A DNA stretch of 64,000 bases from Pseudomonadota bacterium (GCA_023426365.1 JAFAAW010000040.1:9900-73899), one strand, 5' to 3'. Counted from the stretch's first letter, positions 1 through 8,640 are shown. Notes: generated by a model not told the origin, from the sequence alone. Numbers and translations are program-made.

Positions 1-372
1 GGCCGGCCCCAACGCCGCGCAATGCTCAAGCGTCAGACGCCGCGCCGACATGCCGGTCAGGAAGCTGACCACCGCCGCCGGGCGGCCGCACAAGGTGCGC
101 AGGGCGGCGCCGTCGCGGCCGTGCAGCGGCGTCGGGCAGGCCAGCCCACGCGCCGCCAGATGCTCCATCAGGCCCAGGAAGAACGGCAGATCCTCGGGCT
201 TGGTGCGCTTTTCGTAAAGCGTCAGGATGAACTGGCCGCGATCGGTCTGAAGCAGATAGTTGGAATTCTCGACACCCTCGGCGATGCCCTTGAACGACAG
301 CACCTCGCCAATGTCGTAGCCGGCGACGAACGCCTCCAGCTCCTCGTCGGAAACTTCCGTATAGACCGCCAT
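1..372 (-). CDS. thrB: Homoserine kinase, N-terminal part (cut by window edge)
   Basis: Homoserine kinase phosphorylates L-homoserine with ATP, the step before threonine synthase (thrC is at 39312-40712, not adjacent). The 124 visible codons start MAVYTEVSDEEL and include the strings VENSNYLLQT and LTLYEKR, typical of the ThrB type with an aminoglycoside-phosphotransferase fold (not the GHMP type). The 3' part, with the catalytic loop, lies outside the window. It is downstream of ispH on the same strand with a 133-base gap, and the ispH-thrB order is common in alphaproteobacteria. The start is the ATG at 372; no other in-frame start fits the family N-terminus better. Confidence 0.9.
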   Translation of the reverse strand, partial: MAVYTEVSDEELEAFVAGYDIGEVLSFKGIAEGVENSNYLLQTDRGQFILTLYEKRTKPEDLPFFLGLMEHLAARGLACPTPLHGRDGAALRTLCGRPAAVVSFLTGMSARRLTLEHCAALGPA

Positions 373-475
373 GAAACGCGAGGCCCCGATCACCTTGGAT
401 GAAGGGCGGAAAGTACGACAGCATCCCCGGTTTGGGAAGGGGGCCTTGCCATAAAGCCGGCTCCCGGCCCAACCG

Positions 476-496
476 GACGGCGTTACGCCCGCCGTC
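476..496 (-). terminator. Weak hairpin downstream of ispH
   Basis: A 7-bp perfect stem (476-482 with 490-496) and a 7-base loop lie just past the ispH stop, before thrB. There is no T-run on the minus strand, so it may be a transcript-end stabiliser or nothing; the call is tentative. Confidence 0.25.
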
Positions 497-505
497 GGGG
501 CGCGG

Positions 506-1450
506 TCACAACAGCGCTTCGGGCAGCTTGAACGACACCGTCTCGTCCTTGACCTTGATCTCCTCGATGGTCACGTCGAACCGCTGGCGGGCGGCGGCGA
601 TCACCTCTTCCACCAGCACCTCGGGGGCCGAGGCGCCGGCCGTCACGCCCAGCCGGCCGATGCCGCCCAGCCCGTCCCAATCGATGTCGGCGGCGCGCTG
701 CACCAGGATCGAACGGTCGCAGCCCGAACGGGCCGCCACCTCGACCAGCCGCTTGGAATTGGACGAGTTGGGCGCGCCGATCACCATCACCGCGTCGCAG
801 GAGGGCGCGATGGTCTTGACCGCCAGTTGGCGGTTGGTGGTGGCATAGCAGATGTCGTCCTTGCGCGGCCCCACCATGGCGGGGAAGCGGCGGCGCAGCA
901 CCTCGACGATGGCGGTGGTGTCGTCCACCGACAGCGTGGTCTGGGTGATATAGGCCACCCTTTCGGGGTCGGCGGGGGCCACCGTCTCGGCATCGGCCGC
1001 GCTTTCCACCAGCAGCACGGTGCCGTCGGGCACCTGGCCCATGGTGCCGATCACCTCGGGGTGGCCCTTGTGGCCGATCATGATGATCTGGCGGCTCTGG
1101 AGGTGGTGGAATTCCGCCTCGCGGTGCACCTTGGTGACCAGCGGGCAGGTGGCGTCCAGATAGGCCAGTCCGCGCGCCTCGGCCGCCGCCGGCACCGCCT
1201 TGGGCACGCCGTGGGCGGAAAACACCACCGGCACGCCGTCGGGCACCTCGGTCAGTTCGTCCACGAACACCGCGCCCTTGGCCTTGAGGCTGTCCACCAC
1301 GAACCGGTTGTGCACGATCTCGTGGCGCACATAGACGGGTGCTCCGTATTTCTCGATCGCCGCCTCGACGATGTGGATGGCGCGGTCCACGCCGGCGCAG
1401 AAACCGCGCGGGCTGGCCAGAACGATCGTCAGTGCAGGCTTGCTCATCAT
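506..1450 (-). CDS. ispH: 4-hydroxy-3-methylbut-2-enyl diphosphate reductase
   Basis: IspH (LytB) makes IPP and DMAPP from HMBPP in the last step of the MEP isoprenoid pathway, using a [4Fe-4S] cluster in the cytosol. The 314-residue protein has normal length. The three cluster cysteines are seen at C18 (RGFCAG), C102 (ATCPLV) and C201 (DDICYATTN). The histidine of SAHGVP and the glutamate of GHPEV (E132, the presumed proton relay) are kept. Two ATGs open the gene (1450 and 1447), and the GGGG upstream sits slightly better for the second. It is transcribed toward thrB and is divergent from the lipoprotein gene at 1569. Confidence 0.97.
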   Translation of the reverse strand: MMSKPALTIVLASPRGFCAGVDRAIHIVEAAIEKYGAPVYVRHEIVHNRFVVDSLKAKGAVFVDELTEVPDGVPVVFSAHGVPKAVPAAAEARGLAYLDATCPLVTKVHREAEFHHLQSRQIIMIGHKGHPEVIGTMGQVPDGTVLLVESAADAETVAPADPERVAYITQTTLSVDDTTAIVEVLRRRFPAMVGPRKDDICYATTNRQLAVKTIAPSCDAVMVIGAPNSSNSKRLVEVAARSGCDRSILVQRAADIDWDGLGGIGRLGVTAGASAPEVLVEEVIAAARQRFDVTIEEIKVKDETVSFKLPEALL

Positions 1451-1568
1451 CCCCTATCCGTCCGGTCGGAAAGCCACCACCCTTGTGCGGGAGCGAAGGC
1501 TCCAATAAAGTCGCCCTGACTATAGCCACGGAAGTTCCCTTCCCCTCAACGGCTTTTCCGAGACGAGA

Positions 1569-2099
1569 ATGATGCGAAGCGCCCTCCGCCCCGTCGCCGC
1601 TGCCCTGTTGCCGCTGGCCCTGGCCTCCTGTTCGGTGTTCGGCAAGAAGGAGACGCCGCCCTGCCCGCCGGTCTACATCCTGGCCGATGCCGGCACGCTG
1701 ACCAAGTACCGCGCAGGCCAGGGCCGCGACCTGACCGACGTGGAGTTCGAGGCCGAGGTCCAGGGCTTCACCGGCGGCTGCACCTATGACGAAAAGGGCG
1801 CCGTCGTCGATCTGCAGGTCAGCTTCTCGGTCAAGCGCGGCCCCGCCGACGGCGACCGCAAGGCGAGCTTCACCTATTTCGTCGCCATCCCGCATTATTA
1901 CCCGGCGCCCTCGGCCAAGGCCGAGTTCGAGACCGAGGTGACTTTCCCCGAGGGTACCAATTACGTGCGCTACACCGATGAAGAGGTGGTCATGCGCGTG
2001 CCCGTCAAGGACAAGGACCTCATCAGCAAGTACGAGATCTATCTGGGCTTCCAGCAGACACAGGAAGAACTGGATCGCAACCGCGCCGGCAGGAAGTGA
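1569..2099 (+). CDS. Putative outer-membrane or periplasmic lipoprotein
   Basis: A 176-residue secreted lipoprotein of unknown function. The N-terminus has basic residues, a hydrophobic stretch and a lipobox LASC with the modified cysteine at about residue 21. The mature part is one compact beta-rich-looking domain with a CPPVYIL start and no recognised catalytic motif. Similar small lipoproteins occur in other Rhodospirillales from what I remember of the family, but I cannot name a function. Its stop overlaps the map start (TGATG), so the two genes are probably translated together. It is divergent from ispH. Confidence 0.8.
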   Translation: MMRSALRPVAAALLPLALASCSVFGKKETPPCPPVYILADAGTLTKYRAGQGRDLTDVEFEAEVQGFTGGCTYDEKGAVVDLQVSFSVKRGPADGDRKASFTYFVAIPHYYPAPSAKAEFETEVTFPEGTNYVRYTDEEVVMRVPVKDKDLISKYEIYLGFQQTQEELDRNRAGRK

Positions 2100-2905
2100 T
2101 GACCGAAACCGAACGCTATTCCAGCCAGAGCGACGGCGCCGGACAGCGCGTCCGTCTGCACGGGCCGGAGGCGTTCGCCGGCATGCGCGCCGCGGGCAAG
2201 CTGGCGGCGGCCACGCTGGACGCCGTAGCCCCCTTTGTCGTGCCCGGAATCACCACCGCCGAACTGGACCGCCGGTGCGAGGAATTCATGCGCGACCACG
2301 GCGCCGTGCCGGCCACCATCGGCTATCACGGCTATCGGCACGCAAGCTGCATTTCGGTCAATCACGTGGTCACCCACGGCATTCCGTCGGACAAGCGGCT
2401 GGCCGAGGGCGACATCGTCAACATCGACGTCACCCCCATCGTGGACGGCTGGCACGGCGACACCAGCCGCACCTTCGCGGTGGGCAAGGTGTCGCGCCTG
2501 GCCGAACGCCTGATGGCCGCCGCCTTCGAGGCGATGATGGCCGGCATCTCGGTGGTGCGGCCCGGCGCCACCCTGGGCGACGTGGGCCACGCCATCGAGA
2601 CGGTCGCCCACCGCGAGCGTTTCTCGGTGGTGCAGGAATATTGCGGCCACGGCCTGGGCCGCGTGTTCCACGACGCCCCCGACGTGCTGCATTACGGCGA
2701 CCCGGGCACCGGCCTGGTGCTCGAGCCGGGCATGATCTTCACCATCGAACCCATGCTGAACGCCGGCCGGGCGGCGACCAAGCTGCTGGCCGACGGCTGG
2801 ACGGCGGTGACCCGCGACCGCTCGCTGTCGGCCCAGTACGAGCATAGCGTGGGCGTGACCGAGAGCGGGGTCGAGATTTTCACCCTGTCCTCTATCCCCG
2901 GTTAA
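2099..2905 (+). CDS. map: Methionine aminopeptidase, type I
   Basis: Removes the initiator methionine from nascent proteins in the cytosol. The 268-residue protein has the type I MAP fold with the five metal ligands in recognisable context: D in DVTPI, D in GDTSRTF, H in CGHGLGRVFH, E in TIEPML and a C-terminal E in YEHSVGVTE. There is no N-terminal zinc-finger extension. The ATG at 2099 overlaps the stop of the lipoprotein gene; a GTG at 2096 directly before it is a less likely start. The gene ends about 65 bases before the glycine riboswitch. Confidence 0.96.
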   Translation: MTETERYSSQSDGAGQRVRLHGPEAFAGMRAAGKLAAATLDAVAPFVVPGITTAELDRRCEEFMRDHGAVPATIGYHGYRHASCISVNHVVTHGIPSDKRLAEGDIVNIDVTPIVDGWHGDTSRTFAVGKVSRLAERLMAAAFEAMMAGISVVRPGATLGDVGHAIETVAHRERFSVVQEYCGHGLGRVFHDAPDVLHYGDPGTGLVLEPGMIFTIEPMLNAGRAATKLLADGWTAVTRDRSLSAQYEHSVGVTESGVEIFTLSSIPG

Positions 2906-2970
2906 ACTCCCATCCGCAAACATTGACTCGGTTGTGGGCGCGGCGCATCCTTCGCCCACAGACGATCCCC

Positions 2971-3200
2971 GCCGGGAGAGAGCCGCCCCCGTGCCCTCGG
3001 GTCTGGCCGGCGGCCGCCGAAGGAGCAACCGCCCCTGGAAACTCTCAGGCAACAGGACCGCGGAGGGATGACACTCTGGAAAGCGGCGCTGTACTTGAGC
3101 TTGCGCCCACCGACGAGGTAAGCCGGCTTGGGTCGCGCGATCCTTGGCCGGTGACTCTGTCAGGTTCCAAGACAGAGGAAGGGCACCTGGGCTGACGCCC
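2971..3200 (+). promoter_or_regulatory. Tandem glycine riboswitch
   Basis: Two glycine aptamers lie in series ahead of gcvT. Aptamer 1 shows GGGAGAG (2974-2980), CCGCCGAAGGAGCAA (3014-3028) and ACTCTCAGGCAACAGGACCG (3041-3060). Aptamer 2 shows the parallel elements CACCGACGAGGTAAG (3108-3122) and the core ACTCTGTCAGGTTCCAAG with its closing GACAGAGG (about 3154-3178). This is the known arrangement that switches glycine cleavage genes on when glycine is abundant. No T-run terminator follows, which points to control of translation. Exact edges are approximate. A weak promoter candidate, TTGACT at 2923-2928, precedes it. Confidence 0.93.
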
Positions 3201-3220
3201 CACGTGCGAGTCCGCTTATC

Positions 3221-3235
3221 CGGGAGGAACCTTTG
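3221..3235 (+). promoter_or_regulatory. gcvT ribosome binding site and TTG start, possible switch target
   Basis: CGGGAGGAACC sits directly before a TTG start codon at 3233. Bases 3226-3232 (GGAACCT) are perfectly complementary to 3162-3168 (AGGTTCC), which is part of the core of aptamer 2. Pairing would hide the Shine-Dalgarno; glycine binding would keep the core folded and free it. The complementarity is seen directly; the mechanism is inferred. Confidence 0.55.
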
Positions 3236-4345
3236 AGCGATTCCGACGCCCCCCTGCTCACCACGCCGCTTGATGCGCTGCATCGCGAACTGGGGGCCAA
3301 GATGGTTCCCTTCGCCGGCTATGCCATGCCGGTGCAGTACCCGGCCGGCATCCTGGCCGAGCACCTGCACACCCGCGCGGCGGCCGGATTGTTCGACGTC
3401 TCGCACATGGGCCAGATCACCATCGAGGGCGCCGACCCCGCCGCCGCGCTGGAGGCCCTGGTGCCCGGCGACGTCGCGGGGCTGGGGCCGGGCTGCACCC
3501 GCTATAGCGTATTCACCAACGACCAGGGCGGCATCCTGGACGACCTGATGATCAGCCGGCTGTCGCCCACCAAGCTGTTCCTGGTGGTCAACGCCGCCTG
3601 CAAGGCCCAGGATTTCGCCCATCTTCGCGCCAATCCGGGCGGCTGCGAGGTGCGCATGCTCGAAGACCGGGCGCTGCTCGCGCTGCAAGGCCCCAAGGCG
3701 GCGGACGCGTTGGCCGGCCTGGCCCCGGCATCCGTGGGCCAGGGTTTCATGACCATTCGCGAATACGACGTGGCGGGCATCCCCTGCCTGGTCACCCGCT
3801 CGGGCTACACCGGCGAGGACGGCTTCGAGATTTCCGCCCCCGCCGACCGCGCCAAGGAACTGGCCCGCGCCCTGCTGGCGCTGGACGGCGTCCGCCCCAT
3901 CGGCTTGGGCGCGCGCGATTCCCTGCGCCTGGAGGCGGGGCTGTGCCTGTACGGGGCCGATATCGACACCGCCACCACGCCGGTGGAAGCCAACATCCAG
4001 TGGATCATCGGCAAGCGGCGGCGCGAAGGCGGCGGCTTTCCCGGCGCGCCGGTCGTGCTGCGGCAACTGGCCGACGGCCCCCTCCGCCGCCGCGTCGGCA
4101 TCAGGCCCGATGGCAAGGCTCCCGCCCGCGCCCACACCCCGATCACCGACCTGGACGGCAACCCCATCGGCGAGATCACCTCGGGCGGGTTCGGCCCGTC
4201 GGTCAACGGCCCCGTCGCCATGGGCTACGTGCCGGCTGCCTTCGCCAAGCCGGGCACGCCGGTCCGTCTGGTGGTGCGCGGCAAGGCGCTGGACGCCCGC
4301 GTGGTCGCGCTGCCGTTCATCCCCCATCGCTATTTCAAAGGGTAA
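3233..4345 (+). CDS. gcvT: Glycine cleavage system T protein (aminomethyltransferase)
   Basis: Transfers the methylene group from the aminomethyl-lipoyl arm of GcvH to tetrahydrofolate and releases ammonia. The 370-residue protein has the usual GcvT length and layout: FAGYAMPVQY near the N-terminus, LFDVSHMGQ, a YTGEDGFEI segment, and a C-terminal barrel ending in PFIPHRYF. The start is TTG, chosen because the Shine-Dalgarno GGGAGGA is 4 bases upstream and the family N-terminus (LLTTPLDALH) begins right there. It is the first gene of a gcvT-gcvH-gcvPA-gcvPB operon under the glycine riboswitch. Confidence 0.96.
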   Translation: MSDSDAPLLTTPLDALHRELGAKMVPFAGYAMPVQYPAGILAEHLHTRAAAGLFDVSHMGQITIEGADPAAALEALVPGDVAGLGPGCTRYSVFTNDQGGILDDLMISRLSPTKLFLVVNAACKAQDFAHLRANPGGCEVRMLEDRALLALQGPKAADALAGLAPASVGQGFMTIREYDVAGIPCLVTRSGYTGEDGFEISAPADRAKELARALLALDGVRPIGLGARDSLRLEAGLCLYGADIDTATTPVEANIQWIIGKRRREGGGFPGAPVVLRQLADGPLRRRVGIRPDGKAPARAHTPITDLDGNPIGEITSGGFGPSVNGPVAMGYVPAAFAKPGTPVRLVVRGKALDARVVALPFIPHRYFKG

Positions 4346-4356
4346 GGGAAAGATCC

Positions 4357-4734
4357 ATGAGCATGCTGCGCTTCACCAAGGATCACGAATGGATCAGGGT
4401 TGACGGCGACATCGCCACCGTCGGCATCACCGACTATGCCCAGAAGGCGTTGGGCGACGTGGTGTTCGTCGAGGTTCCCGAATCCGGCCGGCAGGTATCC
4501 CGGGGTGACGACGCCGCCGTGGTGGAATCGGTCAAGGCCGCCAGCGAGGTCTATGCCCCGGTGTCGGGCACGGTGACCGAGGGCAACGCCGCCCTGGCCG
4601 ACAACCCGGCGCTGGTCAACGAAAGCCCCGAGGATGCGGCCTGGTTCTTCCGCCTTCGGCTCTCCAACCCGGCCGAGCTGGACGAGTTGATGGACCGCGC
4701 GGCTTACGACGAATACGTCGGCGGCCTGGAATAA
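4357..4734 (+). CDS. gcvH: Glycine cleavage system H protein
   Basis: The lipoylated shuttle of the glycine cleavage system, passing the aminomethyl arm between the P, T and L proteins. It has 125 residues, as usual. The lipoyl-lysine is K60 in VESVKAASEVYAP, on the expected hairpin; KDHEWI near the N-terminus and DEYVGGLE at the end are typical. The ATG at 4357 is 11 bases after the gcvT stop, with AAGGGAAAGA upstream. No L protein (lipoamide dehydrogenase) is encoded here; it is usually shared with other complexes. Confidence 0.97.
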   Translation: MSMLRFTKDHEWIRVDGDIATVGITDYAQKALGDVVFVEVPESGRQVSRGDDAAVVESVKAASEVYAPVSGTVTEGNAALADNPALVNESPEDAAWFFRLRLSNPAELDELMDRAAYDEYVGGLE

Positions 4735-4743
4735 ACCCGGGCC

Positions 4744-6093
4744 ATGCGCTACCTGCCCCATACCGATGCCGACCGGCGCGCCATGCTGGCGGCCATCGGC
4801 GCCAAGGACGTGGACGCCCTGTTCGCGGACGTGCCCGCCGCCGCCCGTCTGGACCAGCCGCTGGACCTGCCCCGCCACCAAAGCGAGATGGAGGTGGAAC
4901 GCGCCCTGACCCGCATGGCGGGCCGGAATCTCTCGGCCGGCTGCGCGCCGTTCTTCATCGGCGCCGGACTTTACCGCCACCATGTGCCGGCCGCCGTGGA
5001 CCAGTTGCTGACGCGCGGCGAGTTCCTGACCAGCTACACGCCCTATCAGCCCGAGGTGTCGCAGGGCACCTTGCAATATTTGTTCGAGTTCCAGACCCAG
5101 GTGGCCCTGCTGACCGGCATGGATGTGGCCAATGCGTCCATGTATGACGGCGCCACCGCCTGCGCCGAGGCCGCCGCCATGGCCGCCCGCGTCACCCGCC
5201 GCAAGAAGGTGATCCTGTCGGGCAGTCTGCACCCGCATTACCGCGAAACCACCGAAACCACACTGAAATACACCGATCTGGTGACCGAGGCGCTGGCCCC
5301 CGACCCGCTGGGCATGGAAGACCTGATCGGCCGCATCGACAGCCAGACCGCCTGCGTGATCGTCCAGAACCCGGGCTTTTTCGGCGGCATCCGCGACCTG
5401 CGCCCGCTGGCCGAGGAATGCCGCGCCGAAGGCGCGCTGCTGGTGGTCGCCGTCGCCGACCCGGTATCCTTGGGCCTGATCGAGCCGCCGGGCGCCATGG
5501 GCGCCGACATCGTGGTGGCCGAGGGCCAGTCGCTGGGCATGGGCCTGCAATTCGGCGGCCCCGGCCTGGGCCTGTTCGCCACCCGCGACAAGTACGTGCG
5601 CCAGATGCCGGGCCGTCTGGCCGGCCAGACGGTGGATGCCGACGGCAAGCGCGGTTTCGTGCTTACGCTGTCCACCCGCGAACAGCACATCCGCCGCGAA
5701 AAGGCGACCAGCAACATCTGCACCAATTCGGGGCTGTGCGCGCTGGCCTTCACCATGCATCTGACCCTGCTGGGCGAAACCGGCCTGACCCGGCTGGCCG
5801 AGTTGAACCACGCCAACGCGGTGCGGCTGGAGACCAAGCTGAAGCGGGTCAAGGGCACCCGGGTGCTGGGCAATTCCTATTTCAACGAGTTCGCGTTGTA
5901 CCTGGGTGAGGACAAGGACGCCGCCGACGTGGTGGACGCCCTGGCCGATCGCGGCATCTTGGGCGGCGTGCCGGCGTCGCGCTTTTATCCGGAATGGCCC
6001 GAATTGCGGCCCATCCTGCTGCTGGCCGCCACCGAGACCAACAGCGAGTCCGACATGGACACGCTGGTTGCCGCCTTGACCGAGGTGCTTTGA
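4744..6093 (+). CDS. gcvPA: Glycine dehydrogenase (decarboxylating) subunit 1
   Basis: N-terminal half of the PLP-dependent P protein, which decarboxylates glycine and loads the aminomethyl group on GcvH. The 449-residue length matches the separate alpha subunit of the two-subunit type. Typical strings are MRYLPHTDADRRAML at the start, FFIGAGLYRHHVPA, TPYQPEVSQGTLQ, and REQHIRREKATSNICTNSGL in the second half. It lies 9 bases after gcvH and 2 bases before gcvPB. The split P protein is found in many bacteria and archaea, whereas E. coli has a fused form. Confidence 0.97.
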   Translation: MRYLPHTDADRRAMLAAIGAKDVDALFADVPAAARLDQPLDLPRHQSEMEVERALTRMAGRNLSAGCAPFFIGAGLYRHHVPAAVDQLLTRGEFLTSYTPYQPEVSQGTLQYLFEFQTQVALLTGMDVANASMYDGATACAEAAAMAARVTRRKKVILSGSLHPHYRETTETTLKYTDLVTEALAPDPLGMEDLIGRIDSQTACVIVQNPGFFGGIRDLRPLAEECRAEGALLVVAVADPVSLGLIEPPGAMGADIVVAEGQSLGMGLQFGGPGLGLFATRDKYVRQMPGRLAGQTVDADGKRGFVLTLSTREQHIRREKATSNICTNSGLCALAFTMHLTLLGETGLTRLAELNHANAVRLETKLKRVKGTRVLGNSYFNEFALYLGEDKDAADVVDALADRGILGGVPASRFYPEWPELRPILLLAATETNSESDMDTLVAALTEVL

Positions 6094-6095
6094 CC

Positions 6096-7604
6096 ATGGC
6101 CGAAACCACCACATTCACCGGCAACCGCGCGCTACAGATCGAGGAGCCGCTGATCTTCGAACTGGGCAGCCCGGGCCGCATGGGCATCGACCTGCCGGCG
6201 CCGCCGCCGGTGGACGAGGACCGCCTGGCCGGCCTGCGCCGCAAGTCGGCCATCGGCCTGCCCGATTTGTCCGAGCCGCAGGCGGTGCGCCACTACACCC
6301 GGCTTTCCCAAAAGAATTACGGCATCGACACCGGCTTTTACCCGCTTGGCTCGTGCACCATGAAGCACAACCCGCGCCTGTCGGAAAAGATGGCGCGGCT
6401 GCCCGGCCTGGCCGACCTGCACCCGTTCCAGCCGCAAAAGACGGTGCAGGGCGCGCTGGAGGTCATCGACACCCTGGCCGGCTGGCTCAAGGGCCTGACC
6501 GGCATGCCGGCGGTGGCCATGAGCCCGGCGGCCGGCGCCCATGGCGAATGGTGCGGCCTGATGGCGATCCGCGCCTATCACGACGACCACGGCGAGAACC
6601 ACCGCCGCCGCGTGCTGGTGCCCGAATCGGCGCACGGCACCAACCCGGCGACGGCGGCCATGTGCGGCTATGGCGTCGATCCGGTGCCCGCCAACGACCG
6701 CGGCCGGGTGGACGTGGCCGCGCTGAACGCCAAGCTGGGGCCGGACGTCGCCTGCATCATGGTGACCAACCCCAACACCTGCGGCCTGTTCGAGGATGAG
6801 ATCCTGGAGATCGCCCGGGCCACGCACGAGGCGGGCGCGTTCTTCTACTGCGACGGCGCCAATTACAACGCCATCGTCGGCCGGGTGAAGGTGGCCGACC
6901 TGGGCGTGGACGCCATGCACATCAACCTGCACAAGACCTTCTCCACGCCCCATGGCGGCGGCGGCCCGGGCGCCGGCCCCACCGTGCTGTCGGAAAAGCT
7001 GGCCCCCTATGCCCCCCTGCCCCTGGTGGTCCACGACCACGGCGGCCTGCGTCTGGTCGAACACGCCGCCGGAAGCTCGGCCAAGCCGTTCGGCCGGGTA
7101 AAGGGCTATCATGGCCAGTTCGGCGTGTTCGTGCGCGCGCTGGCCTATATCCTGTCCATGGGGGCGGACGGCCTTTACCAGGCGTCGTCGGACGCGGTGC
7201 TGAACGCCAATTACCTGCTGGCGCGGCTGGGCGGCGTGCTGACGCCGTCCTTTGACGGGCCGTGCATGCACGAATGCCTGTTCGACGACCGCTTCCTCAA
7301 GGAAACCGGCATCACCACGCTGGATTTCGCCAAGGCCCTGATCGACGAGGGCTTCCATCCCATGACCATGTACTTCCCGCTGGTGGTGCATGGCGCGCTG
7401 CTGATGGAACCCACCGAGACGGAGTCCAAGGAGACCCTGGACGGTTATGTGGCGGTGGTGCGCGCCCTGGCCGCCAAGGCCCAGGCCGGCGGGGCCGCCG
7501 AGGATTTCAAGGCTGCTCCCAAATACACCCCGCGCCGCCGCCTGGACGAAACCCAGGCCGCCCGCACCCCGGTTCTGCGCTGGAAGCCCGGCGCCAACGC
7601 CTGA
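6096..7604 (+). CDS. gcvPB: Glycine dehydrogenase (decarboxylating) subunit 2
   Basis: PLP-binding half of the P protein. The 502-residue product has YPLGSCTMKHNP, the ESAHGTNPATA segment, MVTNPNTCGLFE, and the PLP-lysine motif INLHKTFSTPHGGGGPG. The ATG at 6096 is two bases after the gcvPA stop; the reading frame extends further upstream but family similarity begins here. It is the last gene of the gcv operon, and a nested inverted-repeat structure follows in the convergent gap. Confidence 0.97.
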   Translation: MAETTTFTGNRALQIEEPLIFELGSPGRMGIDLPAPPPVDEDRLAGLRRKSAIGLPDLSEPQAVRHYTRLSQKNYGIDTGFYPLGSCTMKHNPRLSEKMARLPGLADLHPFQPQKTVQGALEVIDTLAGWLKGLTGMPAVAMSPAAGAHGEWCGLMAIRAYHDDHGENHRRRVLVPESAHGTNPATAAMCGYGVDPVPANDRGRVDVAALNAKLGPDVACIMVTNPNTCGLFEDEILEIARATHEAGAFFYCDGANYNAIVGRVKVADLGVDAMHINLHKTFSTPHGGGGPGAGPTVLSEKLAPYAPLPLVVHDHGGLRLVEHAAGSSAKPFGRVKGYHGQFGVFVRALAYILSMGADGLYQASSDAVLNANYLLARLGGVLTPSFDGPCMHECLFDDRFLKETGITTLDFAKALIDEGFHPMTMYFPLVVHGALLMEPTETESKETLDGYVAVVRALAAKAQAGGAAEDFKAAPKYTPRRRLDETQAARTPVLRWKPGANA

Positions 7605-7626
7605 ACCGGCACGCCGGAAAAAAAGA

Positions 7627-7696
7627 CACGGATGGACACGGATAAACACCGATGGGTTTTATCCGTGTGCGCCGCAGGCGCCCGTATACATCCGTG
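7627..7696. repeat. Nested inverted repeats forming a possible three-way junction
   Basis: An outer 8-bp stem CACGGATG (7627-7634) with CATCCGTG (7689-7696) encloses two hairpins. One is an 11-bp perfect stem, 7636-7646 with 7658-7668 (11-base loop). The other is GCGCC-GCA-GGCGC at 7669-7681. It sits between the convergent gcvPB and the membrane-protein gene, so it may end transcripts from both sides, but there is no long T-run. The ACACGGATAAA-type wording resembles dispersed repeats I recall from other genomes; that resemblance is from memory only. Confidence 0.6.
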
Positions 7697-7716
7697 CCAC
7701 CCAACGTCCTTGGAGC

Positions 7717-8508
7717 TTACCGCTTGGCCTTGGTGGTGCGGTTGATGCGGGTGGTGCGGCGCTCCTTCGGTTCCTCGCCCGGCTGTTCGGGGTCGGCCGC
7801 CAGGGCCAGACGCGAGGGCGCGTCCTTGAGCTGGGTCCACACCAGGGCGAAATAACCGGCGACCACCACCACGTTCAGCGCGTGCAGCAGTTCCAGCACC
7901 AGCGACACCGTGCTTTGGCCGGCATTGGGGGCGAAGTCGACGAACAGCCCCTTGGCGATCTCGCCCGCCAGCATGAACGGCAGATTGATCACCACATAGC
8001 CCAGGCCCACGGCGATGCCGGCGGTCAGCACCATTTCCTGCAGCTTGGTGCCGGCCAGGTCCTTCCACTTGCCCAGCGCCAGTTGCGGCAGGATCAGGAA
8101 CAGGCCGCCGATCAGCAACTGGAACAACTGGATGCCGGTGCGGGTATAGACCTCGGCGTTGGGCGTGTCCTTGAGCAGCAGGCCGAACAGGATGGTGGGC
8201 GCCAGCTCGAAACCCTGCAGCAATTGCAGGATGATCATCCACAGGATCATGCGCGGCGCCATCTGCAGCGGCGTCAGATCCTCGCCTTCGGCCAGCAAGC
8301 GCTGCCAGAAGAAGCCCATGGCGGTGATCGCCAGGGTGGGCAGCATCAGCGCCACCGGCGCCAGCGCCGACGACCCGCCCGCGCCCAGCAGGTGGCCGCC
8401 CGCCACCAGGGCCAGACCCGGCAGCATGATGGCGGCGGCCGCCACCGGCCGGGCGACGGTCATACGGAAGGCGTCGATGATTTGCGGCGCATAACGGGTC
8501 AGGCTCAT
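7717..8508 (-). CDS. Polytopic membrane protein of unknown function
   Basis: A 263-residue inner-membrane protein with about six hydrophobic segments between residues 20 and 225 and a basic, proline- and threonine-rich C-terminal tail ending RINRTTKAKR. I do not recognise the family; the layout is vaguely like Yip1/DUF-type integral membrane proteins. The start MSLTRYAP at 8508 is preferred because AGGG lies a few bases upstream; an in-frame ATG at 8538 would add a poor N-terminus. It is transcribed alone, convergent with gcvPB, and the upstream gene encodes a response regulator. Confidence 0.75.
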   Translation of the reverse strand: MSLTRYAPQIIDAFRMTVARPVAAAAIMLPGLALVAGGHLLGAGGSSALAPVALMLPTLAITAMGFFWQRLLAEGEDLTPLQMAPRMILWMIILQLLQGFELAPTILFGLLLKDTPNAEVYTRTGIQLFQLLIGGLFLILPQLALGKWKDLAGTKLQEMVLTAGIAVGLGYVVINLPFMLAGEIAKGLFVDFAPNAGQSTVSLVLELLHALNVVVVAGYFALVWTQLKDAPSRLALAADPEQPGEEPKERRTTRINRTTKAKR

Positions 8509-8640
8509 GGGACACCCTGCTGGAAAACGGGGCGCCACTGTACCTTGTGATGGCGCGACCGCCTAGACCGTGCTTCCACGATAACGCGCGCCGTCCCGCG
8601 CCCGGCGCGGGCGGGGCCGGGATGGGGCAAACCGGCGAAC

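Noticed and set aside
2039..4327. A 762-codon open frame on the minus strand opposite map, the riboswitch and gcvT
   Set aside because: It runs opposite two certain genes, has a His/Gln/Gly/Ala-rich shadow composition and matches no family. Long antisense frames are expected at this GC content.
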